Assembly: GCF_000502875.1 (NCBI RefSeq)
Contig: NZ_AYWX01000007.1
Coordinates: 47,844-104,486 of the forward strand
Reading direction: 5' to 3'
Source: Mesorhizobium sp. L2C084A000
GTDB taxonomy: Bacteria; Pseudomonadota; Alphaproteobacteria; Rhizobiales; Rhizobiaceae
Length of the DNA stretch: 56,643 bases
The position numbers and the translations under genes were made by a program. Positions 15,969 through 24,305 of this stretch are shown here, in pieces. The first letter of the stretch is position 1. The number at the start of each line of letters is the position of its first letter. The notes under the pieces are model-generated. The model was not told the origin of the DNA and did no database searches. It was given only the letters and a program-made list of their open reading frames with translations.

Positions 15969-16009
15969 TCGGCAGTGACCGATCAGCCTGACTGATCGGT
16001 CACTGCCGA
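15969..16009. terminator. 18-bp perfect inverted repeat directly after the aldehyde dehydrogenase stop
   Basis: The arm at 15969-15986 (begins TCGGCAGTGACC) is the exact reverse complement of 15992-16009, with a 5-base loop, and starts on the base after the TGA. A terminator or mRNA-end hairpin is the natural reading. No T-run follows on either strand, so it is not a classic intrinsic terminator. Each arm region also contains the smaller palindrome TGATCGG/CCGATCA, so a binding site is possible. Confidence 0.55.
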
Positions 16010-16059
16010 CCATGCCGGCAACACCGCCATGCACATCTGGATTGGAGGGGCGCGAAAGG

Positions 16060-16635
16060 ATGACAGTGCAAGATCTGATCTGGCTTAACCCGCCGCCGCA
16101 CCATTCTATCGACGGCGACAGCGTTCGTGTGCGCACCGGTAAGGAGACCGATTTCTGGCGCGAGACCTTCTACGGTTTCTGGCGCGACAACGGCCACTTC
16201 CTGCACCGGCCGGTCGAAGGCGATTTCAGCGCCGAAGTCACGGTCAAAGGCGACTACGAAGTCCTCTATGATCAGGCCGGGCTGATGGTCCGGCTCAGCG
16301 AAACGCACTGGATCAAGGCCGGTATCGAGTACACCGACGGCCTTGCCTATTTCTCCGTTGTCGTCACCAACGACACGTCAGACTGGTCGCTGGTCGCCAT
16401 TCATGCCGATCCGAACGGCGTCAGGATCCGGTTGACCCGTCACGCCGAGGCGATCCGCGTCCAGTACCTCGATGCTTCCGACGGCCACTGGAAGCCTGTG
16501 CGGCTTGCCTATTTCCCGACCTCGAAGACGGTCGATATCGGCATGATGTGCTGTTCGCCGCAACGCGAAGGCTTTGAGGTAACGTTCTCCGATTTCTCCC
16601 TCGGTCCGCCGATATCGCGGGAATTGCACGATTGA
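16060..16635 (+). CDS. DUF1349 family protein (concanavalin-like fold)
   Basis: A 191-residue cytoplasmic protein with the pattern of DUF1349: DFWRETFYGFWRDNGHFLHRPVEGDFSAEV, then YDQAGLMVR, KAGIEYTDG and a C-terminal MMCCSP segment. The family has a beta-sandwich, lectin or glucanase-like fold; its biochemical role is not established. ATG 16060 is preceded by GGAGG at 16043-16047; an upstream ATG at 16012 lies inside the inverted repeat region. It follows the aldehyde dehydrogenase by 91 bp, separated by the 18-bp inverted repeat. Confidence 0.83.
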   Translation: MTVQDLIWLNPPPHHSIDGDSVRVRTGKETDFWRETFYGFWRDNGHFLHRPVEGDFSAEVTVKGDYEVLYDQAGLMVRLSETHWIKAGIEYTDGLAYFSVVVTNDTSDWSLVAIHADPNGVRIRLTRHAEAIRVQYLDASDGHWKPVRLAYFPTSKTVDIGMMCCSPQREGFEVTFSDFSLGPPISRELHD

Positions 16636-16870
16636 GACGTGCGGTCTTGCGCTGAACCGCAAGCACTTCGACCTTTGCCACGATCAAGTCTGTAGACCGC
16701 CGCGTGCCTCCGTCCGTGCCGGGAGTTGGTCGCGGCACTGCAGCCGGCGAGATCGTCAGCCAGTTGCGACGCCGCCAGACGGCTCGAAATTTTTGGCCCG
16801 GGTTCGGCTCAAGGCGAATATGCCAGGCAGTACGTTGCAACGCTATTGGCATCCGCGCTAGGAGTTGCCG

Positions 16871-17845
16871 ATGGGCAGGTTTCGAAGGGCTGTCAAAAGA
16901 GCCGTCTATTCCAGGGCGCTAAGGTTTCTTGACGTTCCGCCCGTGCTGTGGTCGCAGGGCATCGGGCATTTCTGCGATTTCGCCGGGCCGCGCTGGTATC
17001 GCAATGCGCCAACTGCATCGACGCAGAGCGAGGCATTTTTCCGCCAACATTACAGCGGCGCGCATGGCATTGTCTGGCTGCGCCTGAGCACCTTGTCCAG
17101 GGATGCGCAAACCTGCGACCTCGACACGTTCGTCAGGATCGTGCTGCCGACGATCACGGCACCGTTCACGCTGCTGACGACCGACGGAGATGCTTCGGTG
17201 CCGTCGGATCTGGCGAAGGACACCGTCGACCAACTTCTCGCCAACCCTTTCCTGGTCTCTTGGTACAGCCAGAATTGTGACGGCACTCACCCCAGAGTGA
17301 AGCCTTTCCCGATCGGGCTCGATCTTCACACGCCTCGGTCCCTTGCCACGCCGGCAGGGCTTGTGAAGCAACTGGAAATCATACGCGCCCGGCAGGATCA
17401 TGTGGACCGCCGCCTGCCCAGGCTGTTCTCTGATTTCAGCATCAGCAATGGCTCGAGGCAGCGCCGGGAACTGCTTGATGCCCTGGGCGGATGTCCGCAT
17501 GTCGATTTCCTGACGAAACGGGTCTCCCAGCGCTCGATCTGGCAACTATACTCGCAATACCCGCTCGTGCTGTCCACCGAAGGCAATGGCCTGGACTGCC
17601 ATAGGACATGGGAGCTGTTTTATCTCGGCTGCATCGTCGTCACCAGGACCTCGCCGCTCGACCCGCTCTACCAGGGCCTGCCTGTCATTATCGTCGACGA
17701 CTGGCATGAGGTGAGGGACCCCGATGCGCCGAGACGCTGGATAGAGCAGGTCGCGCATCTGACCGACCGGGGCCATGTTTGGGGACGCTTGCATCCGCAA
17801 ACCTATCTCGGCCCCATTCGGCAAGAGCTTCAGCACGCATCCTGA
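16871..17845 (+). CDS. Exostosin-like (GT47-like) glycosyltransferase family protein
   Basis: A 324-residue protein. The C-terminal half has a pattern seen in exostosin-type glycosyltransferases: STEGNGLDCHRTWELFYLG near residues 236-254 followed by a Pro-Leu-Asp-Pro-Leu-Tyr-Gln-Gly-Leu-Pro stretch and VDDW. An earlier segment holds the YSQNCDGTHPRVKPFPIGLD motif. No signal peptide or membrane segment is evident, so it probably acts in the cytoplasm. ATG 16871 follows AGGAG at a proper distance; a TTG two codons earlier is possible. Converges on the GT4 gene at 17946. Role presumably in surface polysaccharide; acceptor and donor unknown. Confidence 0.6.
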   Translation: MGRFRRAVKRAVYSRALRFLDVPPVLWSQGIGHFCDFAGPRWYRNAPTASTQSEAFFRQHYSGAHGIVWLRLSTLSRDAQTCDLDTFVRIVLPTITAPFTLLTTDGDASVPSDLAKDTVDQLLANPFLVSWYSQNCDGTHPRVKPFPIGLDLHTPRSLATPAGLVKQLEIIRARQDHVDRRLPRLFSDFSISNGSRQRRELLDALGGCPHVDFLTKRVSQRSIWQLYSQYPLVLSTEGNGLDCHRTWELFYLGCIVVTRTSPLDPLYQGLPVIIVDDWHEVRDPDAPRRWIEQVAHLTDRGHVWGRLHPQTYLGPIRQELQHAS

Positions 17846-17945
17846 TAGGGCAGACCACGAAATTCCGGCTGGACGTGGTGCGAAGCGGGGCTCCTGCAAG
17901 CGATGTGGAACGATGTGGCTCCTCCATATCTGGTGGAGGGACGGA

Positions 17946-19175
17946 TCATGTGCCAGCCTCGTCCAGCCCCAGCCCGCCGCGGACAGCATTGCGGATGGCT
18001 TCTGGGCCGAACCTTGCCCAAACCGCTTGATGCGCGCGGATGCGCTGCCGTGCCCTGCGGTCGGCATCCAGGCAGAGTCCGACAGCCATTCCGGCAAGCC
18101 CTTCATCGGTATCCGACAGCAGCAGCTCCTCCCCGTCGACCAGATCCAGGCCCTCGGCCGCCAGAGGCGTGGCGATCACCGGCACGCCCCACGCCATCGC
18201 CTCCAAAATCTTGATGCGGGTGCCGCCGCCTGCCGCAAGCGGGATGATGGTGAGATGCGCTCTCGAAAGAAGCGGCGCCATGTCTTCGGGGTCTTCGACA
18301 AGCTCCACGCCCCGCAATCCTGCCAGCGCTTGCACGGCCGTTGTCGGGTTGCGCCCAGCGAGAATCAATGTCGCGGTCGGCAAGGCCAGTCGGATGCGCG
18401 TAAGTATGGAGCCGGCTAATCTCTGGACGGCGTCGACGTTTGGCGGATAGCCGAGATGGCCGACGAACAGGATCACCGGAAAGCTTTCGCCGGATCCGGG
18501 CTCGGCGGGCAGCGTTTCGGGGCTGTGCCCGGCGTGCGGAATTCCGTTTGGAACGACATCGATCGGCAACTTATGCCGGGAAAGCGCCATCAACCGCTCT
18601 CGATCCTGGCTCGAGCAGACCCAGACCCGGTCGACAAGGGCAATCGCTTTTCTCTCGAGACGCCTGATGCCCGCGCTGATCGTCGCCACCGCAGGCCGCT
18701 TCACATCGACGTGCCGCAACTGCCCCGCCAAGTCGGACTCGACGTTGTGCATGTCGAGGATGAGATGTTTCGTCAATGCCCGCAAAGGCCGCAGCAGCTT
18801 GAACAGGCCGATGCCCTCGATCAGCACCGTATCGGGGCGGAAGTCCCGAACCAGTGCCTCCAGCCGCGTCAAGGCGACGCGCGAGATGCGACGCTCCGCC
18901 CTTATGCGCCACCACCCGATCGAAGCGGAGCGGGCCTCTCCCTTGATCGACAAGGCTTCGGTGCGGATCGACGGATCGGTTGTTTCCGTCGCCTGCGGCA
19001 GCACAGACACCAGGCAGACCGGGCCGAATTGCGCAGCAGACTCAGCATTGCGGTAGTTCCGCAAATCCGCGCCGGAGATCGGCGGAAAGGCCGGATCGTG
19101 GGACACAACCAGCACACGTCGCCCGGCTTTCGCCGCGGAGGCAGCGTCGAGCGGTTGTGCGTCCGCGGGTTTCAA
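17946..19175 (-). CDS. GT4-type glycosyltransferase
   Basis: A 409-residue GT-B fold transferase. The N-terminal half carries RRVLVVSHDPAFPPISGADLRN, the acceptor-side loop. The C-terminal half has VPNGI, VILFVGHLGYPPNVDAV and the nucleotide-sugar Glu in IIPLAAGGGTRIKILEAMAWGVPVIAT, typical of GT4 sugar transferases. The start codon appears to be TTG (19175). It is the last gene of a minus-strand group after the glucoamylase-like and MerA-like genes, 165 bp downstream of the latter. Substrates unknown. Confidence 0.85.
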   Translation of the reverse strand: MKPADAQPLDAASAAKAGRRVLVVSHDPAFPPISGADLRNYRNAESAAQFGPVCLVSVLPQATETTDPSIRTEALSIKGEARSASIGWWRIRAERRISRVALTRLEALVRDFRPDTVLIEGIGLFKLLRPLRALTKHLILDMHNVESDLAGQLRHVDVKRPAVATISAGIRRLERKAIALVDRVWVCSSQDRERLMALSRHKLPIDVVPNGIPHAGHSPETLPAEPGSGESFPVILFVGHLGYPPNVDAVQRLAGSILTRIRLALPTATLILAGRNPTTAVQALAGLRGVELVEDPEDMAPLLSRAHLTIIPLAAGGGTRIKILEAMAWGVPVIATPLAAEGLDLVDGEELLLSDTDEGLAGMAVGLCLDADRRARQRIRAHQAVWARFGPEAIRNAVRGGLGLDEAGT

Positions 19176-19340
19176 AGCGGACGCTCTGGGCTTTGCGCCG
19201 GAGGCTTCATTCCAGACGACATGCGCGACGGCCCCAAAACCACAACAATCGGCTTCGACTTGTTCAGCCGAACGCCGCTTTCGTCAAGCGCCGCATCGTC
19301 GCTGAATGTCAGATGCACCAGCTGCGCGCCCTGCCGAATG

Positions 19341-20873
19341 TCACCATCGCCTGGACCACGCCAACCAGCGGCCCGCCAGATGCTTCCATGATGAGGTGAG
19401 CCTTGTCCGCCGATAGGCGTCACCGGCCATCTTGATGCCTTGCGCCTGCGTCGGGAATGGATGGATGACGTCGGCCAGCGCCCGCAATCTCATGCCCGAT
19501 TTGATCGCCAGCGACACCGCATTGATCATCTCGCCGGCATGGCTGGCGACGACCGTGGCGCCCAGGATGCGGTCGGACCCCTCCCTGACGTGGATTTTGA
19601 CAAAACCCTCCTCCTCGCCGTCCATCACCGCACGGGCGACATCGTGCATCAGCACCGTATAGGTCTTGACCGGAATGCCGCTCTGGCGCGCCTCCGCCGG
19701 ATAGAGGCCGACATGGGCGATCTCCGGATCGGTATAGGTGCACCACGGAATGACCAGTTCGCTCAGTTTCCTGCGTCCGAGAAACAGGGCATTGCGCACG
19801 ACCATGCGGGCTGTCGCCTCGGCGGTATGGGTGAATTTGTAGGCGAGGCAGACGTCGCCCGCCGCATAGATGCGTGGATTGGCGGTTCGGAGATAATCGT
19901 CCACCTTGATGCCGTCGGCATCATATGCCACCCCGGCGTTCTCCAGGTCGAGACCGTCGACATTGGGCGATCGGCCGATGCCGGTGATGATCTCGTCGAC
20001 GGAAATCGTTGTCGTGATGTCGTCGCACACCAGGTCGGCGAGCTTCTTGCCGCCTTCCGTTCGTACCGCCACCACCTCGGTGTTGAGGCGAACCTCGACA
20101 CCTTCGCGCGCCAGCGCGTCCGAAAGAATTTGGGCGGCATCGCGTTCCTCACCGGGCAGGAACATCGGTTCGCGCTGCGCCTGGATGACCTTCGCGCCCA
20201 GCAGGCAGAAGGCCTGCGCCGCTTCGCAACCGAGTGGTCCGCCGCCGATGACCAGAAGCCGCTTCGGGCACTCCGTGAGATCGAACATGGTCTCGTTGCT
20301 GAGATAGCCGGCGTCGGCAAGCCCCGAGATCGTCGGCAGCCTCGGGCGCGCGCCTGTCGCGATCAGCGCCTTTCTGAAACGCAAGGTTTGTCCGGCGACC
20401 GTGACAGCGTCCCTTCCGGAAAACCGCGCTTCACCGAAATAAAGGTCGATGCCTTCGGCAATCAGGCTATCGGCGGCATCGGCGCGGCTGATCCGCTGCC
20501 GGATCTGCCGCATCCGCGTCATGGCGCGCTGAAAGTTGACGTGAAGACGGTCCGGCATGTCGCCGCCGAAATTCTCGGCGTCGCGCATGTCGGCATAAAG
20601 CCTTGCGGTGCGGATGATCGACTTCGACGGGATGCAGCCGACATTGACGCAAGTTCCGCCGATCAGGTTGCGCTCGATGAGCGCGACCTTTGCGCCGAGG
20701 CCGGCCGCTTCGTAGGCGGCGGTCAGTCCAGCCGGTCCGGCACCGATGACGACGAGGTTGTAGGGACCGTCCGGCTGCGGGTTCTTCCGGTGCGGCGGAT
20801 GGGCGCCCTTGATCAGCTCAATGTCGTTGTGATCGACAGGAAAGGCGGCAGCCCTGGTCCGGTCACGCGACAT
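19341..20873 (-). CDS. Pyridine nucleotide-disulfide oxidoreductase, MerA/dihydrolipoamide dehydrogenase-like
   Basis: A 510-residue flavoprotein disulfide reductase. FAD motif VIGAGPAGLTAA at about residue 42, redox-active disulfide in GGTCVNVGCIPSK near 72-84, NAD motif VIGGGPLGCEAA near 215 and second FAD motif YAAGDVC near 340. It lacks the extra C-terminal Cys pair of true mercuric reductases, and the C-terminal dimer region VIHPFPTQAQ is like the general MerA-like group. ATG 20873 overlaps the stop of the upstream gene by 11 bp, which fixes the start and shows coupling. Substrate not known; it is not near an E2 gene, so a lipoamide role is unproven. Confidence 0.88.
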   Translation of the reverse strand: MSRDRTRAAAFPVDHNDIELIKGAHPPHRKNPQPDGPYNLVVIGAGPAGLTAAYEAAGLGAKVALIERNLIGGTCVNVGCIPSKSIIRTARLYADMRDAENFGGDMPDRLHVNFQRAMTRMRQIRQRISRADAADSLIAEGIDLYFGEARFSGRDAVTVAGQTLRFRKALIATGARPRLPTISGLADAGYLSNETMFDLTECPKRLLVIGGGPLGCEAAQAFCLLGAKVIQAQREPMFLPGEERDAAQILSDALAREGVEVRLNTEVVAVRTEGGKKLADLVCDDITTTISVDEIITGIGRSPNVDGLDLENAGVAYDADGIKVDDYLRTANPRIYAAGDVCLAYKFTHTAEATARMVVRNALFLGRRKLSELVIPWCTYTDPEIAHVGLYPAEARQSGIPVKTYTVLMHDVARAVMDGEEEGFVKIHVREGSDRILGATVVASHAGEMINAVSLAIKSGMRLRALADVIHPFPTQAQGIKMAGDAYRRTRLTSSWKHLAGRWLAWSRRW

Positions 20874-22221
20874 CGCCGCCACCCGACGCCGGGCTTGCCG
20901 GCTGAGACAGCCAGCCGCCATTGAATCCGGCCTTGCGCAAGCCGTTGCGGATGTGTTGATTTGACCGCATCAGTCTCCAGATCAACCCTGACCGATGGTT
21001 CTCGATCATCATCACCACGATGCCTTGATCCAGCCCATAGTGGCCTTCCGACACCCAGCCGTGCCTCCCGAATTTACGTCGGTTCGCCAATGTCGGATTG
21101 AAACCGCTCGGCAGTCGGAAATTGTCGATCACCTCGGGGTAGCGATCACCGAGATGGCGCAACGCCGCCAGGCAGATCTCCGGGGCGAAAGGCAGTGATG
21201 CCGGATAGGACCAAGGCGCGATCGTCCCGTCATCGGGCCCGAACGGCGCGCCGCGCGCGGCATAGCCGGAAAACCGCCGGCGCTGTCGCTCCACGCTGGT
21301 GCGAAAACCGCCTGGCCCGTCGCCCGCCGAAAGACCCCAAAGGTTCTCGTCGTAGCCGCCATAGCCGTAAGGGTTGTGGCGTGCATAGTCGCGATGCAGA
21401 TAGGTCGAGCGGCGGCTGTTTTCGAAATAGTCCGAGTTCTTCTCGCGCATGAAGGCGTCGCGGATGCCGGCGAAATCGATCCAGGCATGCGAGAACTGGT
21501 GCATGAACAGCGGACCGCCATACAGCACGTCGTAGCCGTAAATGTTCTCCCACTGATAGGTCGCCGTCCAGCCCTCGTAGCTGTTGTCCGAGGTCGGGCT
21601 GTCGGGCGAGGCCATCGACAGGACGTAGAGGATCGTGGCTTCGTTGTAGCCCTCCCAGCCATAGTGGAGAAAGCCGCTCCTCGGCTTCCAGCCTTGTCGC
21701 AAGGTCGGGCTTGAGCCTTGTGCCCACCGCCAGTCGACGCGCCGGTAGAGCGCCTCGGCCAGTTGGCGGATTTCGGCTTCCTCGTCATCATCACCGGAGA
21801 AATAGGCGCCCGCCACCAGCATGCCCGATATCAGCAATGCCGTATCCACCATCGACAGTTCGCAGCGCCAGACGCGCAGGCCGGTCCGCATGTCGAGGAA
21901 ATGGTAGTAGAAACCCTTGTGGCCGGTGACCTCCTCGCCATTGCCTTGCGAGCCGGCCGAGAAGAAACGCAACGCGGCCAGCGTCAGCTTCGCGGCGGCA
22001 TCGCGCGCCATCCAGCCGCGCTCGACGCCGACCGGATAGCTGGACAGCGCGAAGCCGACGACAGCGATGCTGGCCGGCGAATTCGGCCGCGAGGTGTCGG
22101 CGACCAATCCGTTTTCGGGGTTCACGTTCTCGAGGAAATAGTCGAAGGCGGCGCGCTGATAGCGGTCCAGAAGCTCGTCGTCGGACAGCGCGCAAGGCTC
22201 GGCCCTAAGCAAAAGAAGCAA
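20863..22221 (-). CDS. Glucoamylase-like (PF10091, GH144-type) protein
   Basis: A 452-residue (alpha/alpha)6-barrel type protein. Motifs of the PF10091 glycoamylase family include KGFYYHFLDM near 100, SMVDTALLISGML near 123, the YEGWTATYQWENIYGYDVLYGGPLF stretch and QFSHAWID near 250. GH144 members of this family cleave beta-1,2-glucan, which rhizobia make as cyclic glucan, so a glucan-related role is plausible. No signal peptide is evident. The start is uncertain: TTG 22221 has GGGAG only one base upstream, whereas TTG 22212 has the same site at about 10 bases and may be the real start. The stop overlaps the MerA-like ATG. Confidence 0.82.
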   Translation of the reverse strand: MLLLLRAEPCALSDDELLDRYQRAAFDYFLENVNPENGLVADTSRPNSPASIAVVGFALSSYPVGVERGWMARDAAAKLTLAALRFFSAGSQGNGEEVTGHKGFYYHFLDMRTGLRVWRCELSMVDTALLISGMLVAGAYFSGDDDEEAEIRQLAEALYRRVDWRWAQGSSPTLRQGWKPRSGFLHYGWEGYNEATILYVLSMASPDSPTSDNSYEGWTATYQWENIYGYDVLYGGPLFMHQFSHAWIDFAGIRDAFMREKNSDYFENSRRSTYLHRDYARHNPYGYGGYDENLWGLSAGDGPGGFRTSVERQRRRFSGYAARGAPFGPDDGTIAPWSYPASLPFAPEICLAALRHLGDRYPEVIDNFRLPSGFNPTLANRRKFGRHGWVSEGHYGLDQGIVVMMIENHRSGLIWRLMRSNQHIRNGLRKAGFNGGWLSQPASPASGGGDVA

Positions 22222-22343
22222 GCTCCCGTCGGATGGCTGCAGCGTCCGTCAACCGCCAACCAGTTGCCCCGCGCCGGCAGGTCATCACGCATGCTGAACT
22301 GTCATGCCGCGTCATAGCTTTCCCGCATAGCTTTGTTGCGTCA

Positions 22344-22358
22344 ACGTCGATTCGACGT
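22344..22358. promoter_or_regulatory. 15-bp palindrome upstream of the glucoamylase-like operon
   Basis: ACGTCGA, one T, TCGACGT: perfect 7-bp arms about 125 bp upstream of the start at 22221. Just beside it (22313-22335) the 9-mer CATAGCTTT is repeated directly with a 4-base spacer. A regulator site is possible; nothing ties it to a known protein. Confidence 0.3.
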
Positions 22359-22424
22359 CTGGGACTATACGCCCCTACGCTCCAGTTCGTTGCGTCGTCA
22401 CGCGGAATTGAGATGCGTCCTGCC

Positions 22425-23177
22425 TCAGTAGGTGGCGCGGCCGCCGGAAACGTCGAATACGGCGGCGGTCGTGAACGAACACTCTTCCGAGGCGATCCAG
22501 CAGATCAGCGCCGCCACCTCGTCGACCTCGCCGAAGCGCGCCATCGGTATCTTGGACAGCATGAAGTCGATGTGCTCCTGGCTCATCTGCCTGAAGATCG
22601 CGGTGCGCACGGCCGCCGGTGTGACGCAATTGACCGTCACCTTGGTCTTGGCCAACTCCTTGCCGAGCGACTTGGTCAGGCCGATCACCGCGGCCTTCGA
22701 GGTGCTGTAGGCCGAAGCGTTGGGATTGCCTTCCTTGCCGGCGATCGAAGCGATGTTGACGATGCGGCCATAGTTGCGCTCGAGCATGTGCGGGACAAGC
22801 GCCTTGTTGCAATAGAAGACGCCATTGATGTTGATGTCGATGACCTTCTGCCAATCTTCGACCGAGTAATTCCAGGTCGTCATGTTGGGTCCGGTGATCG
22901 CCGCACTGGTGACCAGGATGTCGACACCGCCAAGCGCTTCGATCGCCGACTGTTTGGCGCGTTCCACGCCGGCCGCATTGGCGACGTCAATGGCAACACC
23001 GTGGAGGCCGGCAAGGGTAGTCCTGGCCTGTTCGATCTGAGCAGGATCGCGATCCCAGACTGAAACCCGTCCGCCCTCTTCGACAATCCTCTGAGCCACT
23101 GCCAGACCGATGCCCGATGCGCCGCCGGTGATCACCGCCGCTCGACCGCTGAACCGTCCTGCAAAATTCATCGGCAT
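22425..23177 (-). CDS. Short-chain dehydrogenase/reductase
   Basis: A 250-residue classical SDR. Cofactor motif TGGASGIG at about residues 17-24, an acidic Asp after beta-2 (VWDRD) suggesting NAD(H), the structural SAAI segment in place of NAAG, catalytic Ser in NIASIAG and YSTSK (Tyr-x3-Lys) near 158. Start ATG 23177 has GGAG 8 bases upstream. It follows the IclR gene on the same strand after 134 bp. Substrate unknown; related enzymes oxidise sugar acids or hydroxy acids, which fits the catabolic genes next door. Confidence 0.88.
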   Translation of the reverse strand: MPMNFAGRFSGRAAVITGGASGIGLAVAQRIVEEGGRVSVWDRDPAQIEQARTTLAGLHGVAIDVANAAGVERAKQSAIEALGGVDILVTSAAITGPNMTTWNYSVEDWQKVIDININGVFYCNKALVPHMLERNYGRIVNIASIAGKEGNPNASAYSTSKAAVIGLTKSLGKELAKTKVTVNCVTPAAVRTAIFRQMSQEHIDFMLSKIPMARFGEVDEVAALICWIASEECSFTTAAVFDVSGGRATY

Positions 23178-23311
23178 CTGATTCTCCCCCCGTCACCTGA
23201 ACCCGATGGACGCCAACCACGCGCGACCGCCATACCATCGACGGCGACTGTGCGGTCACGATCAGGCAAGTTCAAGCCGGCATGCGAGTCCGATCGTCTG
23301 GGCCAATCCCG

Positions 23312-24121
23312 TTACCCGGGACTCCCCTCGAGCTCTCTGCCCAGCGCCTTCACCATCGCCACCAGCGCCGGTCCGATCTCGGCATGCGCGCGCTCTTCCG
23401 TGATGATCTCGCCGATGCCGCCGCAGGTGATGGCAACCAGCGGCGAGCCGTCACTCGGACGGAACGGCACGCCGACTGCATGGATGTAGCTGTGCCAGGC
23501 GCCGAACGACGTCACATAGCCCTTGTCGGCATACTGGGCGATCGCATCGTCGATCGCCGCCGCGATCATCGCCGCCCTGTCCGGCTCGGCCTCCTGCAAA
23601 GCCCCCACAAGGCTGGCACGCTCCTCGGATGAAAGTGCCGCCGCATAGGCCAGCCCCATCGATGTCTTCCAGATCGGCAGATAGGAGCCCGGGTTGAGGC
23701 GCAGCGTGACAAGGCTCTCCGACCGGCAGTTGGCGAGATAGACCATGTTGAGGCTGTCGCGGGTGCCGAGCGCCACCGCCGCCCCCGTCAAATCGGCCAG
23801 CGGCTGCATCAGCGGCCGGGCGACGTGGACAACCGCACTGGAACTCAGTGCCGAATAACCCAGCGCCACGGTGGCTGGTCCCAGGCTGTAGCGGCCAAGG
23901 TCCTTGTCGTAGAGGAGATAGCCGAGCGCGCTTAGCGTATAGGTGATGCGCGAAACCGTGGCCTTGGGCAGGCCGGTGCGGGCAATGATGTCCTGATTGC
24001 CGAGTGAGGCATCGCCCGGGCGGAAAGCGCGCAGGATGCCGAGCCCGCGCACCAGCGACGACGAAAGCTGCGCGCCTTCGACTTCAAGCTCCGTCTCGTC
24101 CCTGGTGGCTCGCTTGCGCAC
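23312..24121 (-). CDS. IclR-family transcriptional regulator
   Basis: A 269-residue regulator with an N-terminal winged helix-turn-helix (about residues 20-75; ARTGLPKATVSRITYTL is the recognition region) and a C-terminal GAF-like effector domain. Transcribed divergently from the dppB-type permease. Between the two starts lies a 21-bp palindrome (24183-24203) of the kind IclR proteins bind. An almost identical palindrome precedes the E1 gene at 37823, so this regulator may control both. Effector unknown, probably the imported compound or a breakdown product. Confidence 0.92.
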   Translation of the reverse strand: MRKRATRDETELEVEGAQLSSSLVRGLGILRAFRPGDASLGNQDIIARTGLPKATVSRITYTLSALGYLLYDKDLGRYSLGPATVALGYSALSSSAVVHVARPLMQPLADLTGAAVALGTRDSLNMVYLANCRSESLVTLRLNPGSYLPIWKTSMGLAYAAALSSEERASLVGALQEAEPDRAAMIAAAIDDAIAQYADKGYVTSFGAWHSYIHAVGVPFRPSDGSPLVAITCGGIGEIITEERAHAEIGPALVAMVKALGRELEGSPG

Positions 24122-24182
24122 GCTGAGGTCTTTCTGGCGTCGTCGTCCGCCTGTCGGGCCGGTGTCGCCGGCGTTGTATCAA

Positions 24183-24203
24183 AAATGAAATTAAATTCCA
24201 TTT
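24183..24203 (+). promoter_or_regulatory. Candidate IclR operator (site 1)
   Basis: Half-sites AAATGAAATT and AATTCCATTT separated by one base; near-perfect palindrome with one mismatch. It lies 62 bp upstream of the iclR start and just upstream of a candidate -35 box for the dpp operon. The reverse complement differs from the site at 37927-37947 only at the central base. Confidence 0.65.
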
Positions 24204-24206
24204 ATA

Positions 24207-24236
24207 TTGACAGGCGCTTTCCCCCACTGTCAATAT
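24207..24236 (+). promoter_or_regulatory. Candidate promoter of the dppBCDF-type operon
   Basis: TTGACA at 24207-24212 is a perfect -35 box; after 18 bases comes CAATAT (24231-24236) as a weak -10. TTGACAG at 24207-24213 is also inverted as CTGTCAA at 24227-24233, so the promoter contains its own palindrome. The putative IclR site ends 3 bases upstream. Confidence 0.5.
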
Positions 24237-24305
24237 GCTTCCCTCGATGGCATCTCCAAGCGCCCTGTGCCATCTTACGAAGCCCCTCCTTGTGAAGGTA
24301 GCCAC

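Noticed and set aside
19172..19423. 83-codon minus-strand frame between the MerA-like gene and the GT4 gene, ending in a TTGA overlap with the GT4 start
   Set aside because: Its first third lies inside the MerA-like gene, it has no ribosome site and no recognised family. The overlap with a TTG start is suggestive, but not enough to call a gene.
19341..20873. Calling the flavoprotein merA
   Set aside because: It has the GGTCVNVGCIPSK disulfide shared by the whole family, but no N-terminal metal-binding domain, no C-terminal Cys pair and no mer genes nearby.
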